23,522 nucleotides of DNA, from contig JAEWMK010000017.1 of the NCBI GenBank assembly GCA_023457235.1, positions 1 through 23,522 of the forward strand. Direction: 5' to 3'. The notes under the pieces were generated by a model. The model was not told the origin of the DNA. It saw nothing but the letters and a program-made list of their open reading frames with translations, and did no database searches. How positions within the stretch are numbered: the first letter of the stretch is position 1; each line of letters begins with the position of its first letter. Shown one piece after another: positions 1 through 8,046 of this stretch. This DNA comes from Bacillota bacterium (GTDB taxonomy: Bacteria; Bacillota; Bacilli; Bacillales; Bacillaceae_J). Both the position numbers and the translations under genes were made by a program.

Positions 1-175
1 CCGGAGTTTTCTTTTTCATCTCATGCAATTGAACTGAATCAGTTTCATCTTCATCCAGCTTTTGTGTCAATTTTTCATTCGTATCCAAGCCCGACTGTTC
101 ACCCTGCAGTCCCTCTTGCTCGGAAAGTTTAGCAACTATGACTCTCGTTATCTCTTCTATCAATTGTTCATCCAT
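1..175 (-). CDS. eutC: Ethanolamine ammonia-lyase small subunit EutC, N-terminal part (cut by window edge)
   Basis: Reading leftwards from an ATG at 175, an open frame of 58 codons runs off the window. It starts 12 bases after the eutB stop and has a GGGGGTGAAAG ribosome binding site, so it is translated directly after the large subunit. The visible part is a 20-residue amphipathic helix (MDEQLIEEITRVIVAKLSEQ) followed by an acidic, low-complexity linker (DEDETDS). This is how EutC proteins begin: an N-terminal targeting helix, a linker, then the cobalamin-binding domain, which lies outside the window. EutC pairs with EutB to turn ethanolamine into acetaldehyde and ammonia. The call rests on position plus the helix-linker layout, because no catalytic-domain sequence is visible. 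Confidence 0.85.
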   Translation of the reverse strand, partial: MDEQLIEEITRVIVAKLSEQEGLQGEQSGLDTNEKLTQKLDEDETDSVQLHEMKKKTP

Positions 176-187
176 TCTTTCACCCCC

Positions 188-1555
188 TTACCTATTGAAA
201 ATAGTTGGGTCTCCGGCTATTTCAGTTAACCATCCTTCCTTCGTGATGATACCCATTCCCAACAGCCAATTTTTAAATTCCGGGGCAACACCCTTATTCA
301 TGGTTTGTCTCAATGTAGCGATATCATGATAGCTTAGCGATTGGTAGTTCAACATACAATCATCACCCATCGGAGTTGCAATGACGAAATTTACACCTGC
401 GGCAGTTAATAGAACACCTAAATCCTCTATATCATTTTGATCAGCTTTTGCATGGTTTGTATAACAAATATCAACGCCCATCGGCAGCAAATGCATTTTT
501 CCCATAAAATGATCTTCAAGCCCTGCTCTAATAATTTGTTTATTGTTATACAAATATTCTGGGCCAATAAATCCAACGACCGTATTCACAATAAAGGGAT
601 TATAGCATTTTGCGAATCCATAGTTTCTGGCTTCTAAGGTCATTTGATCGATACCGTGATGAGCTTCTGCGGATAACTCTGACCCCTGACCAGTTTCAAA
701 ATAAAGGAGCTGTGGACCAGTTCCTGTTCCTTCCTTTCGTGCCAATTCATTCGCTTCCTGTAAAAGCTCTGCCGTGATTCCAAAAGAGCGATTGGCCTTC
801 TCCGTTCCGGCAATACTTTGAAAAATCATATCAGCAGGGGCACCTTGCCGCATCGCTTTCATTTGCGTTGTTACATGCGCCAATACACAGTTTTGCGTTG
901 GTACCTTCCAGTCACGAATGAAGTCATGAGTAGCATGCAATAATCTTTTCACGCTTTCTACCGAATCATCTACCGGATTAATCCCAATGACGGCATCTCC
1001 GACTCCATAGGAGAGACCTTCCTTAAGGGCAGCCATTATTCCATCGACATTGTCTGTCGGGTGGTTTGGTTGTAATCTTGATGAGAGTGTGCCTTTTTGT
1101 CCAATCGTAATATTGCATTTTGTTAAAACCTCAATTTTATTAGCGGCATAGACCAAGTCCATATTAGACATCAATTTTGCAACAGCAGCTATCATTTCAC
1201 TTGTTAATCCATTACTAATTCTTTCTAAATCTTCACCTGTTGTATGATTTGAAAGGATATATTCTCGTAACTCGGCAAGGGACCAATTCTTAATGGAGCC
1301 ATATATTCTTTCGTTCACTGAATTCTCAATCAATCGAGAAACTTCATCTTCTTCAGGGGAAATTAACGGATGATTTCTTAAATCTACAAGGGTTAAAGTG
1401 CTTAAAACCTCCTTGGCTGCGATCCGTTCCTGTACAGTTTCAGCGGCAATACCAGCTAATCGATCACCCGATTTTTCTTCATTAGCTTTCGCAAAAAGGT
1501 CTTTTAAATCGGAAAAGGAATAAACTTCGCCCAAATAGTTTGTACGTAACTTCAT
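188..1555 (-). CDS. eutB: Ethanolamine ammonia-lyase large subunit EutB
   Basis: 455 residues, about the usual EutB length (around 453). It is the catalytic subunit of the adenosylcobalamin-dependent lyase that splits ethanolamine into acetaldehyde and ammonia. The residues known from the E. coli enzyme appear at the same numbers: R160 and Q162 (SRLQPNHPTD), N193 (GINPVDD), E287 (LYFETGQGS), F329 (VVGFIGPE) and D362 (GVDICYTNH). A functional substrate pocket is therefore expected. The start ATG has a GGAAGGTG ribosome binding site, the gene follows eutA by 33 bases and precedes eutC by 12. It is the clearest marker that the whole cluster handles ethanolamine or a close amino alcohol. Confidence 0.98.
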   Translation of the reverse strand: MKLRTNYLGEVYSFSDLKDLFAKANEEKSGDRLAGIAAETVQERIAAKEVLSTLTLVDLRNHPLISPEEDEVSRLIENSVNERIYGSIKNWSLAELREYILSNHTTGEDLERISNGLTSEMIAAVAKLMSNMDLVYAANKIEVLTKCNITIGQKGTLSSRLQPNHPTDNVDGIMAALKEGLSYGVGDAVIGINPVDDSVESVKRLLHATHDFIRDWKVPTQNCVLAHVTTQMKAMRQGAPADMIFQSIAGTEKANRSFGITAELLQEANELARKEGTGTGPQLLYFETGQGSELSAEAHHGIDQMTLEARNYGFAKCYNPFIVNTVVGFIGPEYLYNNKQIIRAGLEDHFMGKMHLLPMGVDICYTNHAKADQNDIEDLGVLLTAAGVNFVIATPMGDDCMLNYQSLSYHDIATLRQTMNKGVAPEFKNWLLGMGIITKEGWLTEIAGDPTIFNR

Positions 1556-1588
1556 AATCTACACCTTCCATACAAGAACTTTTAGATA

Positions 1589-3025
1589 CTAGAATGCTAA
1601 AGTTTTAATCACTACAGGAACAGCCCCAGACTGCAGTTCCTTCCCAATATCAAGATAATCGCCATGTTCAACTTTAATTTGATCAATACAAATGCACTTT
1701 TGGTTTGGGTACTTAATTCGTAGCGATTGCCCAATGGCCTTTGCAAGATCTCTTTCAAGTGCAAGTACCAATGGCTGTGCAGGGTCGCCTTTATACTCAT
1801 TCCCTTCAATAAGGATATCAATGAGCTGATGAATTTCTCGAAAGCTTAAAAGCGGTATATTGGATAAATAGAGTGCAAAATTTTGACCTTCATGAAATGG
1901 GTCATATAATTTCACCCCCTCTTTGATTGCATTTGATAAAAATGGTAATGTATCAGCGATATTATTACTAAATTCAAGTCGATGAACAGGTAAATTTTTT
2001 ATTGGAAGCAATGAGGATTCCACTTGAATCGTTGCTCCGCTTATCTCTGTAGTTTGGGTACCAGCACCAATTACAGTTGCACGGACGGTTACATTTGGTT
2101 TCCGCCACTCAAATTCCGATAACAAGCTGTTTTCCAACAGGGACTCCGCCAAAGTCATCCCAATATCGTTGTAGCGGGCACCATTACCAGTATTTTTTTC
2201 ATATTGATACATACATTCGGCTACACCACCAGAAAAGGTGATTACATCTATCTTTTTTGTCCAATTAGGTGGATGGCCGAGCAAAAATGGATGGTCTTCA
2301 TCTAATAGTTGATTTTTTAAAGTCCTTGCAAGTACAGTAGCTAAATGATCCGTGAATTTTTTCAAATCACGTTGCTGCAAATAGCCGCTCTTTTTTATGA
2401 TAGTTCCAATCTGCCTACAAGAATTTTTCACTTTATCAGATATATAGTGTACAACTCCATTTTCAAACTCAATGAGTTTTCCACCGATATGTAACGTACA
2501 AGTACCCAGCAGATTTCCATATTGATAGACTGCAATATTTGCAGTACCTCCGCCAATATCGATATTCGCAAATACTTTATTAGATTCTTTTGATGCATCG
2601 AATAGGCCTGAACCCTTTGCTGCAATCATGCCCTCAAGGTCAGGTCCAGCGGTAGCAACTAGGAAATCTCCTCCCTGACTAGAAAGATGGTGGATGACTT
2701 CTTCAGCATTGGATTTTGTTGCAGTCTCACCCGTAATAATAACCGCTCCGGTTTGTACATCCTCTGGAACAATAGCAGCCGCTTTGTACTGAGACATAAT
2801 TAATTTTTCTATTTTTTCCATATCAATTTCCGAGGAAGATTTTACAGGAGTTCGAAAAATGGGACTCTGGTAAACAATTTCCTTATCTACTATTTCAATA
2901 GTAGGAACACGGGTCAATCCGGCAGTATTTTTCAAGATAAAGCGGCTAATCACCATTTTTGTTGTGCTTGTTCCGATATCTATGCCAACACTAATTATGT
3001 GTTCATCTTTATAGAAAAAGCCCAT
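1589..3025 (-). CDS. eutA: Ethanolamine ammonia-lyase reactivating factor EutA
   Basis: 478 residues with the actin/Hsp70 ATPase fold: phosphate-1 motif VGIDIGTSTTK (about 13-23), phosphate-2 motif NIDIGGGTAN (about 154-163) and adenosine motif VITFSGGVAE (261-270). EutA uses ATP to expel damaged cobalamin from EutBC so that fresh adenosylcobalamin can bind. It sits directly upstream of eutB. The ATG has a good AGGAGG ribosome binding site (TAGGAGGATAAACA before ATG). A 90-base gap, long for this cluster, separates it from eutP and carries a short hairpin (see 3045-3063). Confidence 0.97.
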   Translation of the reverse strand: MGFFYKDEHIISVGIDIGTSTTKMVISRFILKNTAGLTRVPTIEIVDKEIVYQSPIFRTPVKSSSEIDMEKIEKLIMSQYKAAAIVPEDVQTGAVIITGETATKSNAEEVIHHLSSQGGDFLVATAGPDLEGMIAAKGSGLFDASKESNKVFANIDIGGGTANIAVYQYGNLLGTCTLHIGGKLIEFENGVVHYISDKVKNSCRQIGTIIKKSGYLQQRDLKKFTDHLATVLARTLKNQLLDEDHPFLLGHPPNWTKKIDVITFSGGVAECMYQYEKNTGNGARYNDIGMTLAESLLENSLLSEFEWRKPNVTVRATVIGAGTQTTEISGATIQVESSLLPIKNLPVHRLEFSNNIADTLPFLSNAIKEGVKLYDPFHEGQNFALYLSNIPLLSFREIHQLIDILIEGNEYKGDPAQPLVLALERDLAKAIGQSLRIKYPNQKCICIDQIKVEHGDYLDIGKELQSGAVPVVIKTLAF

Positions 3026-3044
3026 TGTTTATCCTCCTAATAGT

Positions 3045-3063
3045 AAAAAGCTGAATGAGCTTT
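3045..3063 (-). terminator. Short terminator-like hairpin in the eutA leader
   Basis: On the minus strand AAAGCT, a 5-base loop and AGCTTTTT form a 6-bp stem followed by five T, ending just before the eutA ribosome binding site. The stem is weak, so it may only attenuate transcription or trim the message between the shell genes and eutAB. I could not see a partner hairpin of the EutV (ANTAR) dual-hairpin type. Confidence 0.3.
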
Positions 3064-3115
3064 GGATGCAATTTTTTTGAACAAATATTCATTAACTCCA
3101 TTGTGGACTAGGCAA

Positions 3116-3619
3116 CTAATTATGAAAGAAAAGCACATTTTTATGGTGCGAATTTTTTGTAAAATCTCTCATTTCTGTGATACTTACACATTGAAAAATA
3201 AGTTCTTTCACTTCGTGAATACCCATCTTTGTAATGGCAGAGGTTAGCACAATAGGGCCTGTTTTAATAGCTTTTTTCAAATGCTCGAACGCCCGATCTA
3301 TATCAGCATTCTCGTGATCACATTTTGTTATGACTCCAATAATTAATTTGTTCATACCGGTACTAAAACCAGGTGGAAAAATAGAGTTTTTTTTCGTAGC
3401 ATCCTGAATAAACAAAATATGTGTAACCTCAAGTGCTGTTGCCATAATATTTTTGTAAAACAACGGATTTTCTGTGTATTCACCTGGTGTGTCGACAATC
3501 CAGTCATAGTATAGTAGGCTTTGTGTTTTTTGGGGTTGAATGTTCTTTCCTAATAAAGCCAGCGTTAATGTCGTTTTCCCTGATCGGATGGCTCCAATTA
3601 ACATCGCACGGTTTTTCAT
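3116..3619 (-). CDS. eutP: EutP/PduV-family P-loop GTPase-like protein
   Basis: 167 residues from the ATG at 3619, chosen because GAGGTG lies 7 bases upstream; an in-frame ATG seven codons earlier has no such site. Motifs: Walker A GAIRSGKTT (residues 9-17), DTPG switch-like motif (43-46), and TKCD near residue 110 in place of NKxD. This is the small Ras-like family found in ethanolamine and propanediol microcompartment loci. Family members have been linked to compartment positioning (PduV) and to acetate kinase activity (EutP). With PduL in the same cluster, an acetyl-phosphate to acetate step making ATP is plausible, but which role applies here is inference. It sits between eutS and eutA. 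Confidence 0.88.
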   Translation of the reverse strand: MKNRAMLIGAIRSGKTTLTLALLGKNIQPQKTQSLLYYDWIVDTPGEYTENPLFYKNIMATALEVTHILFIQDATKKNSIFPPGFSTGMNKLIIGVITKCDHENADIDRAFEHLKKAIKTGPIVLTSAITKMGIHEVKELIFQCVSITEMRDFTKNSHHKNVLFFHN

Positions 3620-3640
3620 TCCAACACACCTCAGGACCAT

Positions 3641-3985
3641 TTATGATTTTGTTACTGATGCAGGTGTATAGTTTAGAGACTGTTCAAGAAAACGATTTAC
3701 TTCAGTAAGAGCTGTTTCCACTTCTGATACGCTCCCTGTTAAAACAAGGCTTCCTGTAAATCTATCAAGAAATCCAATTTTTACACTTGCTGCTTTAGTA
3801 GCGTAATCGGCTGCGATGATAACTGTTTCACTTGGGGTAAGGGTTAAAATTCCTAAAGCTCCTGTTTTCTCTAATCCCAACTTCTCATATAGGTCTGGAT
3901 CTGGATTGGCTATCAAGTGACTTAGTGTTACTTGCTTTCCGGGGACAAATTCCTGAATAAAACGCTTTTTTTCTTCCACCAACAT
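3641..3985 (-). CDS. eutS: Microcompartment shell protein EutS (circularly permuted BMC-H)
   Basis: About 114 residues. The order of elements, beginning with RFIQEFVPGKQVTLSHLIANP and then LGILTLTPSETVIIAADYATKAA, IGFLDRFTGSLVLTGSV and a C-terminal NYTPASVTKS, is the characteristic permuted BMC fold of EutS/PduU. Such hexamers help shape the shell and carry an N-terminal beta-barrel over the pore. AGGTGG lies only a few bases before the ATG at 3985; a GTG two codons earlier (3991) is an alternative start. Downstream of a BMC-H gene and 21 bases upstream of eutP. Confidence 0.95.
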   Translation of the reverse strand: MLVEEKKRFIQEFVPGKQVTLSHLIANPDPDLYEKLGLEKTGALGILTLTPSETVIIAADYATKAASVKIGFLDRFTGSLVLTGSVSEVETALTEVNRFLEQSLNYTPASVTKS

Positions 3986-4049
3986 CGCCACCTGCTTTCA
4001 CTCAAAACTTTCACTATTTTTGTGAAAGGTAATCTTCGATTATACAGTG

Positions 4050-4319
4050 TTATCGAATCAATTTATCCAATGTCTGAACATCAGCTGCTGGAATGACCGA
4101 ATAGGCGATGAGGGCACCTGTACGTTCTGCTACCTGTTTACCAGCTTCAATCGCAGCATATACTGCACCAACATCACCCGTGATAAATGTTGTTACAAGA
4201 GCTGGATCTGTTTTGTTTTGCTGAAATACAACTATATCAGCCATTTTGAGCATCATGTCTGTTGCCTCAATTGTAGTAGCAATTCCCAAAGTCTCGATCA
4301 TCCCAACAGCTTTTCCCAT
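4050..4319 (-). CDS. BMC-H shell protein with an unusual pore segment
   Basis: 89 residues from the ATG at 4319; AGGA lies 8 bases upstream of this codon, better placed than for the in-frame ATG three codons earlier (4328). A single BMC domain: AVGMIETLGIATTIEATDMM, then the pore strand, then TFITGDVGAVYAAIEAGKQVAERTG. Where the neighbouring hexamer (5959-6249) has a GGG pore motif, this one has NKTDPA, so pore charge and size should differ. It probably forms a minor hexamer giving the shell a second kind of channel. A specific subtype name (EutM, EutK, PduT-like) cannot be assigned safely. Confidence 0.93.
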   Translation of the reverse strand: MGKAVGMIETLGIATTIEATDMMLKMADIVVFQQNKTDPALVTTFITGDVGAVYAAIEAGKQVAERTGALIAYSVIPAADVQTLDKLIR

Positions 4320-4334
4320 TGATTCCATCCTTTC

Positions 4335-4598
4335 CTATTCTTCCGGATCAATAATTCCGATAATTAGTGCGTCGATAGGAACCGGCTGATCATTAAATTT
4401 TGATGCCGGTGTTCCTCTCGTTACAATCACTTTATCTCCTGTTCCTGCACCAATCCGATCAGCAGCCACAAGAATAGAATCCATACAGGTACCATCTGGC
4501 TCAACATAATCTAATTTGACCTTCAGCAGTTTTACCCCTGTTAACCCATCCTCTTTTCTTGTTGCCCAAATGCTTCCTAACACGGTTCCTATAACCAT
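4335..4598 (-). CDS. eutN: Shell vertex protein EutN (BMC-P, pentamer)
   Basis: 87 residues of the EutN/CcmL family, starting MVIGTVLGSIWATRK and containing LLKVKLDYVEPDG, ADRIGAGTGDKVIVTRG and the ending DALIIGIIDPEE. These small beta-barrel pentamers cap the vertices of the polyhedral shell. A GGGAGG ribosome binding site precedes the ATG, and the gene is tightly spaced between the gene at 4620-5264 and the second BMC-H. The full family length is present. Confidence 0.96.
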   Translation of the reverse strand: MVIGTVLGSIWATRKEDGLTGVKLLKVKLDYVEPDGTCMDSILVAADRIGAGTGDKVIVTRGTPASKFNDQPVPIDALIIGIIDPEE

Positions 4599-4619
4599 AA
4601 TTCAAAGCCTCCCTAAATT

Positions 4620-5264
4620 TTAGGAAAAAGAAATCTGAATGCCAAGTTCCCTTGCTTTATCTTTTGCAAGAGGAGTAATGATTGTTCCTGGTTGAATAAC
4701 AATGTGATTTCCAGAGAAATTCATAATCTCTTCCAGTGAAATAAGGGTTTTGGATAGCTTACCTTTTTCATTTAATTTGTTAATCGATGCACGATTGTGC
4801 ATCTTCAACTCCTCTAGCGATTTAAAGGTTACTCCAAATTTTCCAAGCGTCTCTTTATAGCCGCGAAGCTTCTTAATATAGAAGGAATAGTAATGATTTT
4901 TTTCATCTATTTGCAACAGCTGACGTAACGAAGCATCAGGTACAAACGTTATCGGGATTTCATTCATGATTAATTGTACAAACAGCTTGCTGTTCGGGCT
5001 ATCGGTTAGGCCGAGGGCAGCTCTTACGAGTGTGTCCTGATCAATATTTAAAAACACTGCTTGATCAATACTGGAAAATAAATCACTTTCAACCTGTTTA
5101 GCCAAGACAATATTCCAATCTTGTTTTAAGAGACTTATCTCCTGTTCTATATCCGGTCTCGGGTGAGTGATGACAAGGAGATTAGGCTTGGCATTATTAC
5201 CTTCTGTTTCAAGTTTAGTTATAACCTGCTTAACTATACTTTCGATAACCTTAGGATCAATCAT
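4620..5264 (-). CDS. Microcompartment-associated protein of unknown function (eut hypothetical, TIGR02536-like)
   Basis: 214 residues. The first 22 residues (MIDPKVIESIVKQVITKLETEG) form an amphipathic helix like those that target cargo to microcompartments. The middle has alternating hydrophobic strands and helices, suggesting a Rossmann or flavodoxin-like fold. The last 25 residues (containing QPGTIITPLAKDKARELGI) resemble the C-terminal segment of several BMC-associated proteins. Firmicute ethanolamine loci often carry such a gene between pduL and eutN, and I match it to that family only by layout and general resemblance. Its start overlaps the pduL stop as ATGA, indicating coupled translation. 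No enzyme activity is claimed. Confidence 0.7.
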   Translation of the reverse strand: MIDPKVIESIVKQVITKLETEGNNAKPNLLVITHPRPDIEQEISLLKQDWNIVLAKQVESDLFSSIDQAVFLNIDQDTLVRAALGLTDSPNSKLFVQLIMNEIPITFVPDASLRQLLQIDEKNHYYSFYIKKLRGYKETLGKFGVTFKSLEELKMHNRASINKLNEKGKLSKTLISLEEIMNFSGNHIVIQPGTIITPLAKDKARELGIQISFS

Positions 5265-5932
5265 TCCGGATCACCCGGTTTAATGAGTTTCCCATGCGCA
5301 CCTGATTTCACATTTGCAGCATTCGCCTCGTCCGTATCAATATGCATTTCTAGAACAAAGCCTGATGCTACACGCACTTTTACTTTCTCAAAGGATATTG
5401 GTCGACTTTCGTTCTTCATTTTAATGCGGACATAGTCTCCATCCTTCACGTTAAAATACTCAGCATCTTCAAGAGACATATGAATATGGGCCTGGGCAAT
5501 AATAAGCCCTTCTTCTAAATAAATACTTCCTTTCGGACCGATTATTGTAACAGGCGAGGAGCCTATGATCTTACCAGACTCCCGAATTGGCGGCTGTAAA
5601 CCCAGTTTTATTGCATCAGAGATACTGACTTCAACTTGCGTATTCTTCCTTAATGGACCTAGTATCCTTACGTTTTGAATACAGCCTTTTGGTCCCGCTA
5701 GCGTGACCGTTTCATTAGCAGCATAATGACCAGGCTGCATTAAATCCACTTTTTTTGTAAGAGAGGAATCTTTTCCAAAAAGAACAGCAAAATCCTCAAC
5801 CGTTAAATGACAGTGCCGACTGGAAACACCAATTGGAACAAGAGTTTCATTTTTGCTTTCTTCCATTTTTCCCAGGGTTGTAATCTCCTTTACAATTTCA
5901 TCGACTAAACGATCTATATCCACCTTTTTCAT
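5261..5932 (-). CDS. pduL: Phosphate acyltransferase PduL/EutD (phosphotransacylase)
   Basis: 223 residues. PduL swaps CoA for phosphate on acetyl- or propanoyl-CoA inside the compartment and so recycles CoA. Two PduL half-domains are visible, with metal-binding histidines in SSRHCHL (H40, H42) and AHIHMS (H149, H151), and H197 in EMHIDTDEANA. The N-terminal helix MKKVDIDRLVDEIVKEI is a typical targeting peptide, joined by a short linker. A GAGGTG ribosome binding site precedes the ATG. Its presence implies that an acylating aldehyde dehydrogenase supplies acyl-CoA; no such gene is in the window. Confidence 0.96.
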   Translation of the reverse strand: MKKVDIDRLVDEIVKEITTLGKMEESKNETLVPIGVSSRHCHLTVEDFAVLFGKDSSLTKKVDLMQPGHYAANETVTLAGPKGCIQNVRILGPLRKNTQVEVSISDAIKLGLQPPIRESGKIIGSSPVTIIGPKGSIYLEEGLIIAQAHIHMSLEDAEYFNVKDGDYVRIKMKNESRPISFEKVKVRVASGFVLEMHIDTDEANAANVKSGAHGKLIKPGDPE

Positions 5933-5958
5933 TTAAAAAACACCTCGAAGACCGTTAT

Positions 5959-6249
5959 TTATTCACCTATTTTTGGTAAAATAGCGATCAGTTCATTGTG
6001 AGGACGTGGGATAACATGGACAGAAAGCAGTTCTCCAACTCGTTGTGCTGCCGCACTTCCGGCTTCCGTTGCAGCTTTAACAGCACCCACGTCTCCTGTT
6101 ACTAGGACGGTTACTATACCTCCCCCGACATGAACTTTGCCGACAATATTTACATTTGCAGCCTTTACCATCGCATCTGCTGCTTCAATTGAACCTACTA
6201 GACCTTTAGTTTCGATCATTCCAAGTGCTCCATTTAAAGATGTTGACAT
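5959..6249 (-). CDS. eutM: BMC-H major shell hexamer (EutM/PduA type)
   Basis: 96 residues with one complete BMC domain: GALGMIETKGLVGSIEAADAMV, pore motif HVGGGIVTV, then TGDVGAVKAATEAGSAAAQRVG and the end motif VHVIPRPHNEL. These features match the abundant EutM/PduA hexamers that tile the shell facets and let small polar substrates through. An AGGAGG site lies 8-9 bases upstream of the ATG. First shell gene in transcription order, consistent with high expression. Confidence 0.95.
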   Translation of the reverse strand: MSTSLNGALGMIETKGLVGSIEAADAMVKAANVNIVGKVHVGGGIVTVLVTGDVGAVKAATEAGSAAAQRVGELLSVHVIPRPHNELIAILPKIGE

Positions 6250-6291
6250 TATAAATTCCTCCTTCTAATTGGTTTTAAATAATTATTTTTT

Positions 6292-6591
6292 TTAAGAATA
6301 CCTAGTAAACTTCACTTTGTTTGTGTACGTGTGTTCATCATTCCCGTTTTCAAATACGCCACTACCCGAATTCATTAGGGTAAAGCTGCTCCAGTCGGCA
6401 ACTTCCCTTTCAGACAACGGCACTAGGTATTGAAGATTCTCTTCGTGGGTTATTTTCACATTGCCTGCAACATGAAATGAATTCCACTCTTCAATTTCAT
6501 CATCACTAAGTGATCCTTTAGTAGGATTCTCTACTAAACTCATCCGTTCAAGGACAAGTCTCGTAATTTTTTCCACTAATTCCTTATCCAT
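6292..6591 (-). CDS. Unrecognised 99-residue microcompartment-cluster protein with internal repeat
   Basis: The start is set by a strong AGGAGG six bases before the ATG at 6591; the open frame continues upstream into the permease gene, but that part is not credible. Residues 1-18 (MDKELVEKITRLVLERMS) form an amphipathic helix very like the targeting helices of EutC and the 4620-5264 protein in this cluster. A 12-residue motif occurs twice: LSDDEIEEWNSF at 28-39 and LSEREVADWSSF at 59-70, i.e. LSxxE(I/V)xxWxSF with a 31-residue period. No enzyme motif or membrane segment is seen. I do not recognise the family. It sits between the permease and the first shell gene, so it may be a small cargo, adaptor or assembly protein. 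Confidence 0.8.
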   Translation of the reverse strand: MDKELVEKITRLVLERMSLVENPTKGSLSDDEIEEWNSFHVAGNVKITHEENLQYLVPLSEREVADWSSFTLMNSGSGVFENGNDEHTYTNKVKFTRYS

Positions 6592-6610
6592 TTTCCCCCT
6601 CCTATAATGC

Positions 6611-7975
6611 TTATTTTTCAGTGGCCGCGGCAGTCTCATCACCCATGCGTTCTTCAGGTGCATCCGTGTTGATTCGGTAACGAGCCCAGGCGTAGTAATA
6701 AATAATCGCTACAACAAAAACACCAATACTGATCATGAAGAAGGTAATGTTTGCAAAAACACTAGCGAAAATGGAAATTACAGCGAGCACTAATGAAACG
6801 ATTGGTGTGATTGGAAATAACGGTGTTTTGTATGCACGTGGTAGATTCGGTTCCTTTTTCCTTAGAATTAATACTGACAGATTCATAGAAATGTAGGAAA
6901 CCAGAGCACCAAATGTTGAAATCAAAATTAAATCATCTGGATTGAATAACATCACTAAAACTAAACCAACAATTCCAGGTAAAATAATTGCTAAATATGG
7001 TGTTCTTCTTGTTTTGTGCAATGAGGCTAGAATGGGTGGTAAATATCCTGCTCTAGATAGGGCAAAGATTTGTCGTGAATAAGCCAGCATAACGCCGGAA
7101 AAGCTTGCAATCAAACCTACAAGTCCTACCGAGGCAAGGATTTGAGCTAACCAATATGTGTTTCCAAAGGCTGCTGCAAGGGCGGCTGGAAGTGGGTCAG
7201 TAGCTGTACTCATATACTCAATTCCACCAAGACCAATGGCAACAGTAGTTGTTAATACGGAGAGAATCATCAATGTTGTAATTCCGGAAATAATCCCTTT
7301 AGGCATATCCTTTTTAGGATTCCTCGTTTCCTCGGATAGCATTGGCAGCATTTCAATAGCTAAGAAGAGCCACATTGCATATGGAAGTGCTGCCCAAATT
7401 CCTTTAAATCCATTCGGAATTAATGCCTCACCTGAACCGAAAAGTTTTTCGATCTTAATTTCAGGAAAGCCGACAAAATACATTAAAACAAGCAAGGATA
7501 AAGCAATGAAGACAAAGATTGCTTCAAGTGTTGCATATTCCTTAATACCGATAATATGAATAATCATGAATAAAACATACATGAAAGCTGCAGCAATAAT
7601 CGTATTTACGGTTGGAAACAAGAAATTAATATAGCCTCCAATCCCAATGGCTACAACTGGAGCCGCAATAAGGTACTCTAGGATTACACCAATTCCGGTT
7701 AGGTAGCCTGCCAAGGGGCCCATAGCTCTTCTAGCAAAGGAATAGGGACCTCCGGCATGCGGAAGGGCTGTCGATAATTCAGAAATCCCTAAACACATAA
7801 ACCAGTACATAATCCCCATGACTGCAACGGCAATTAACATGCCTACATAGCCTGATTCGGCTAAGCCAAAGTTCCAGCCAAAGTAATTTCCTGAGATTAC
7901 GATCCCCACCCCAATTACCCATAAATGAAATGGTGTAAGCGTTTTCTTTAACTCTAAATTCTTTGTTTCTTCCAT
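6611..7975 (-). CDS. APC-superfamily ethanolamine/amino-alcohol permease
   Basis: 454 residues, about 12 hydrophobic segments spread over the whole length. The N-terminus, LTPFHLWVIGVGIVISGNYFGWN followed by AGGPYSFARRAMGPLAGYLTG and EYLIAAPVVAIGIGGYINF, matches the ethanolamine permease branch of the amino acid/polyamine/organocation superfamily rather than EutH. The AKKGGAG-like site is AAAGGAGG 8 bases before the ATG. It probably brings the amino alcohol into the cytoplasm. It follows the kinase gene after a 71-base gap and precedes the small 99-residue gene by 19 bases. The exact substrate (ethanolamine or 1-amino-2-propanol) cannot be read from sequence. Confidence 0.88.
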   Translation of the reverse strand: MEETKNLELKKTLTPFHLWVIGVGIVISGNYFGWNFGLAESGYVGMLIAVAVMGIMYWFMCLGISELSTALPHAGGPYSFARRAMGPLAGYLTGIGVILEYLIAAPVVAIGIGGYINFLFPTVNTIIAAAFMYVLFMIIHIIGIKEYATLEAIFVFIALSLLVLMYFVGFPEIKIEKLFGSGEALIPNGFKGIWAALPYAMWLFLAIEMLPMLSEETRNPKKDMPKGIISGITTLMILSVLTTTVAIGLGGIEYMSTATDPLPAALAAAFGNTYWLAQILASVGLVGLIASFSGVMLAYSRQIFALSRAGYLPPILASLHKTRRTPYLAIILPGIVGLVLVMLFNPDDLILISTFGALVSYISMNLSVLILRKKEPNLPRAYKTPLFPITPIVSLVLAVISIFASVFANITFFMISIGVFVVAIIYYYAWARYRINTDAPEERMGDETAAATEK

Positions 7976-8046
7976 TTGGTATGCCTCCTTTTTAAATGTT
8001 TTATTGATTCACATAACTATCTCTCTATAAATCTACCAACTCAGAG

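Noticed and set aside
138..329. Plus-strand open frame across the eutC-eutB junction
   Set aside because: It lies opposite two strongly supported genes, has no ribosome binding site and an unremarkable sequence.
3026..3115. EutV-type dual hairpin (ANTAR antitermination site) before eutA
   Set aside because: Only one short hairpin is visible and its loop does not show the expected conserved positions.
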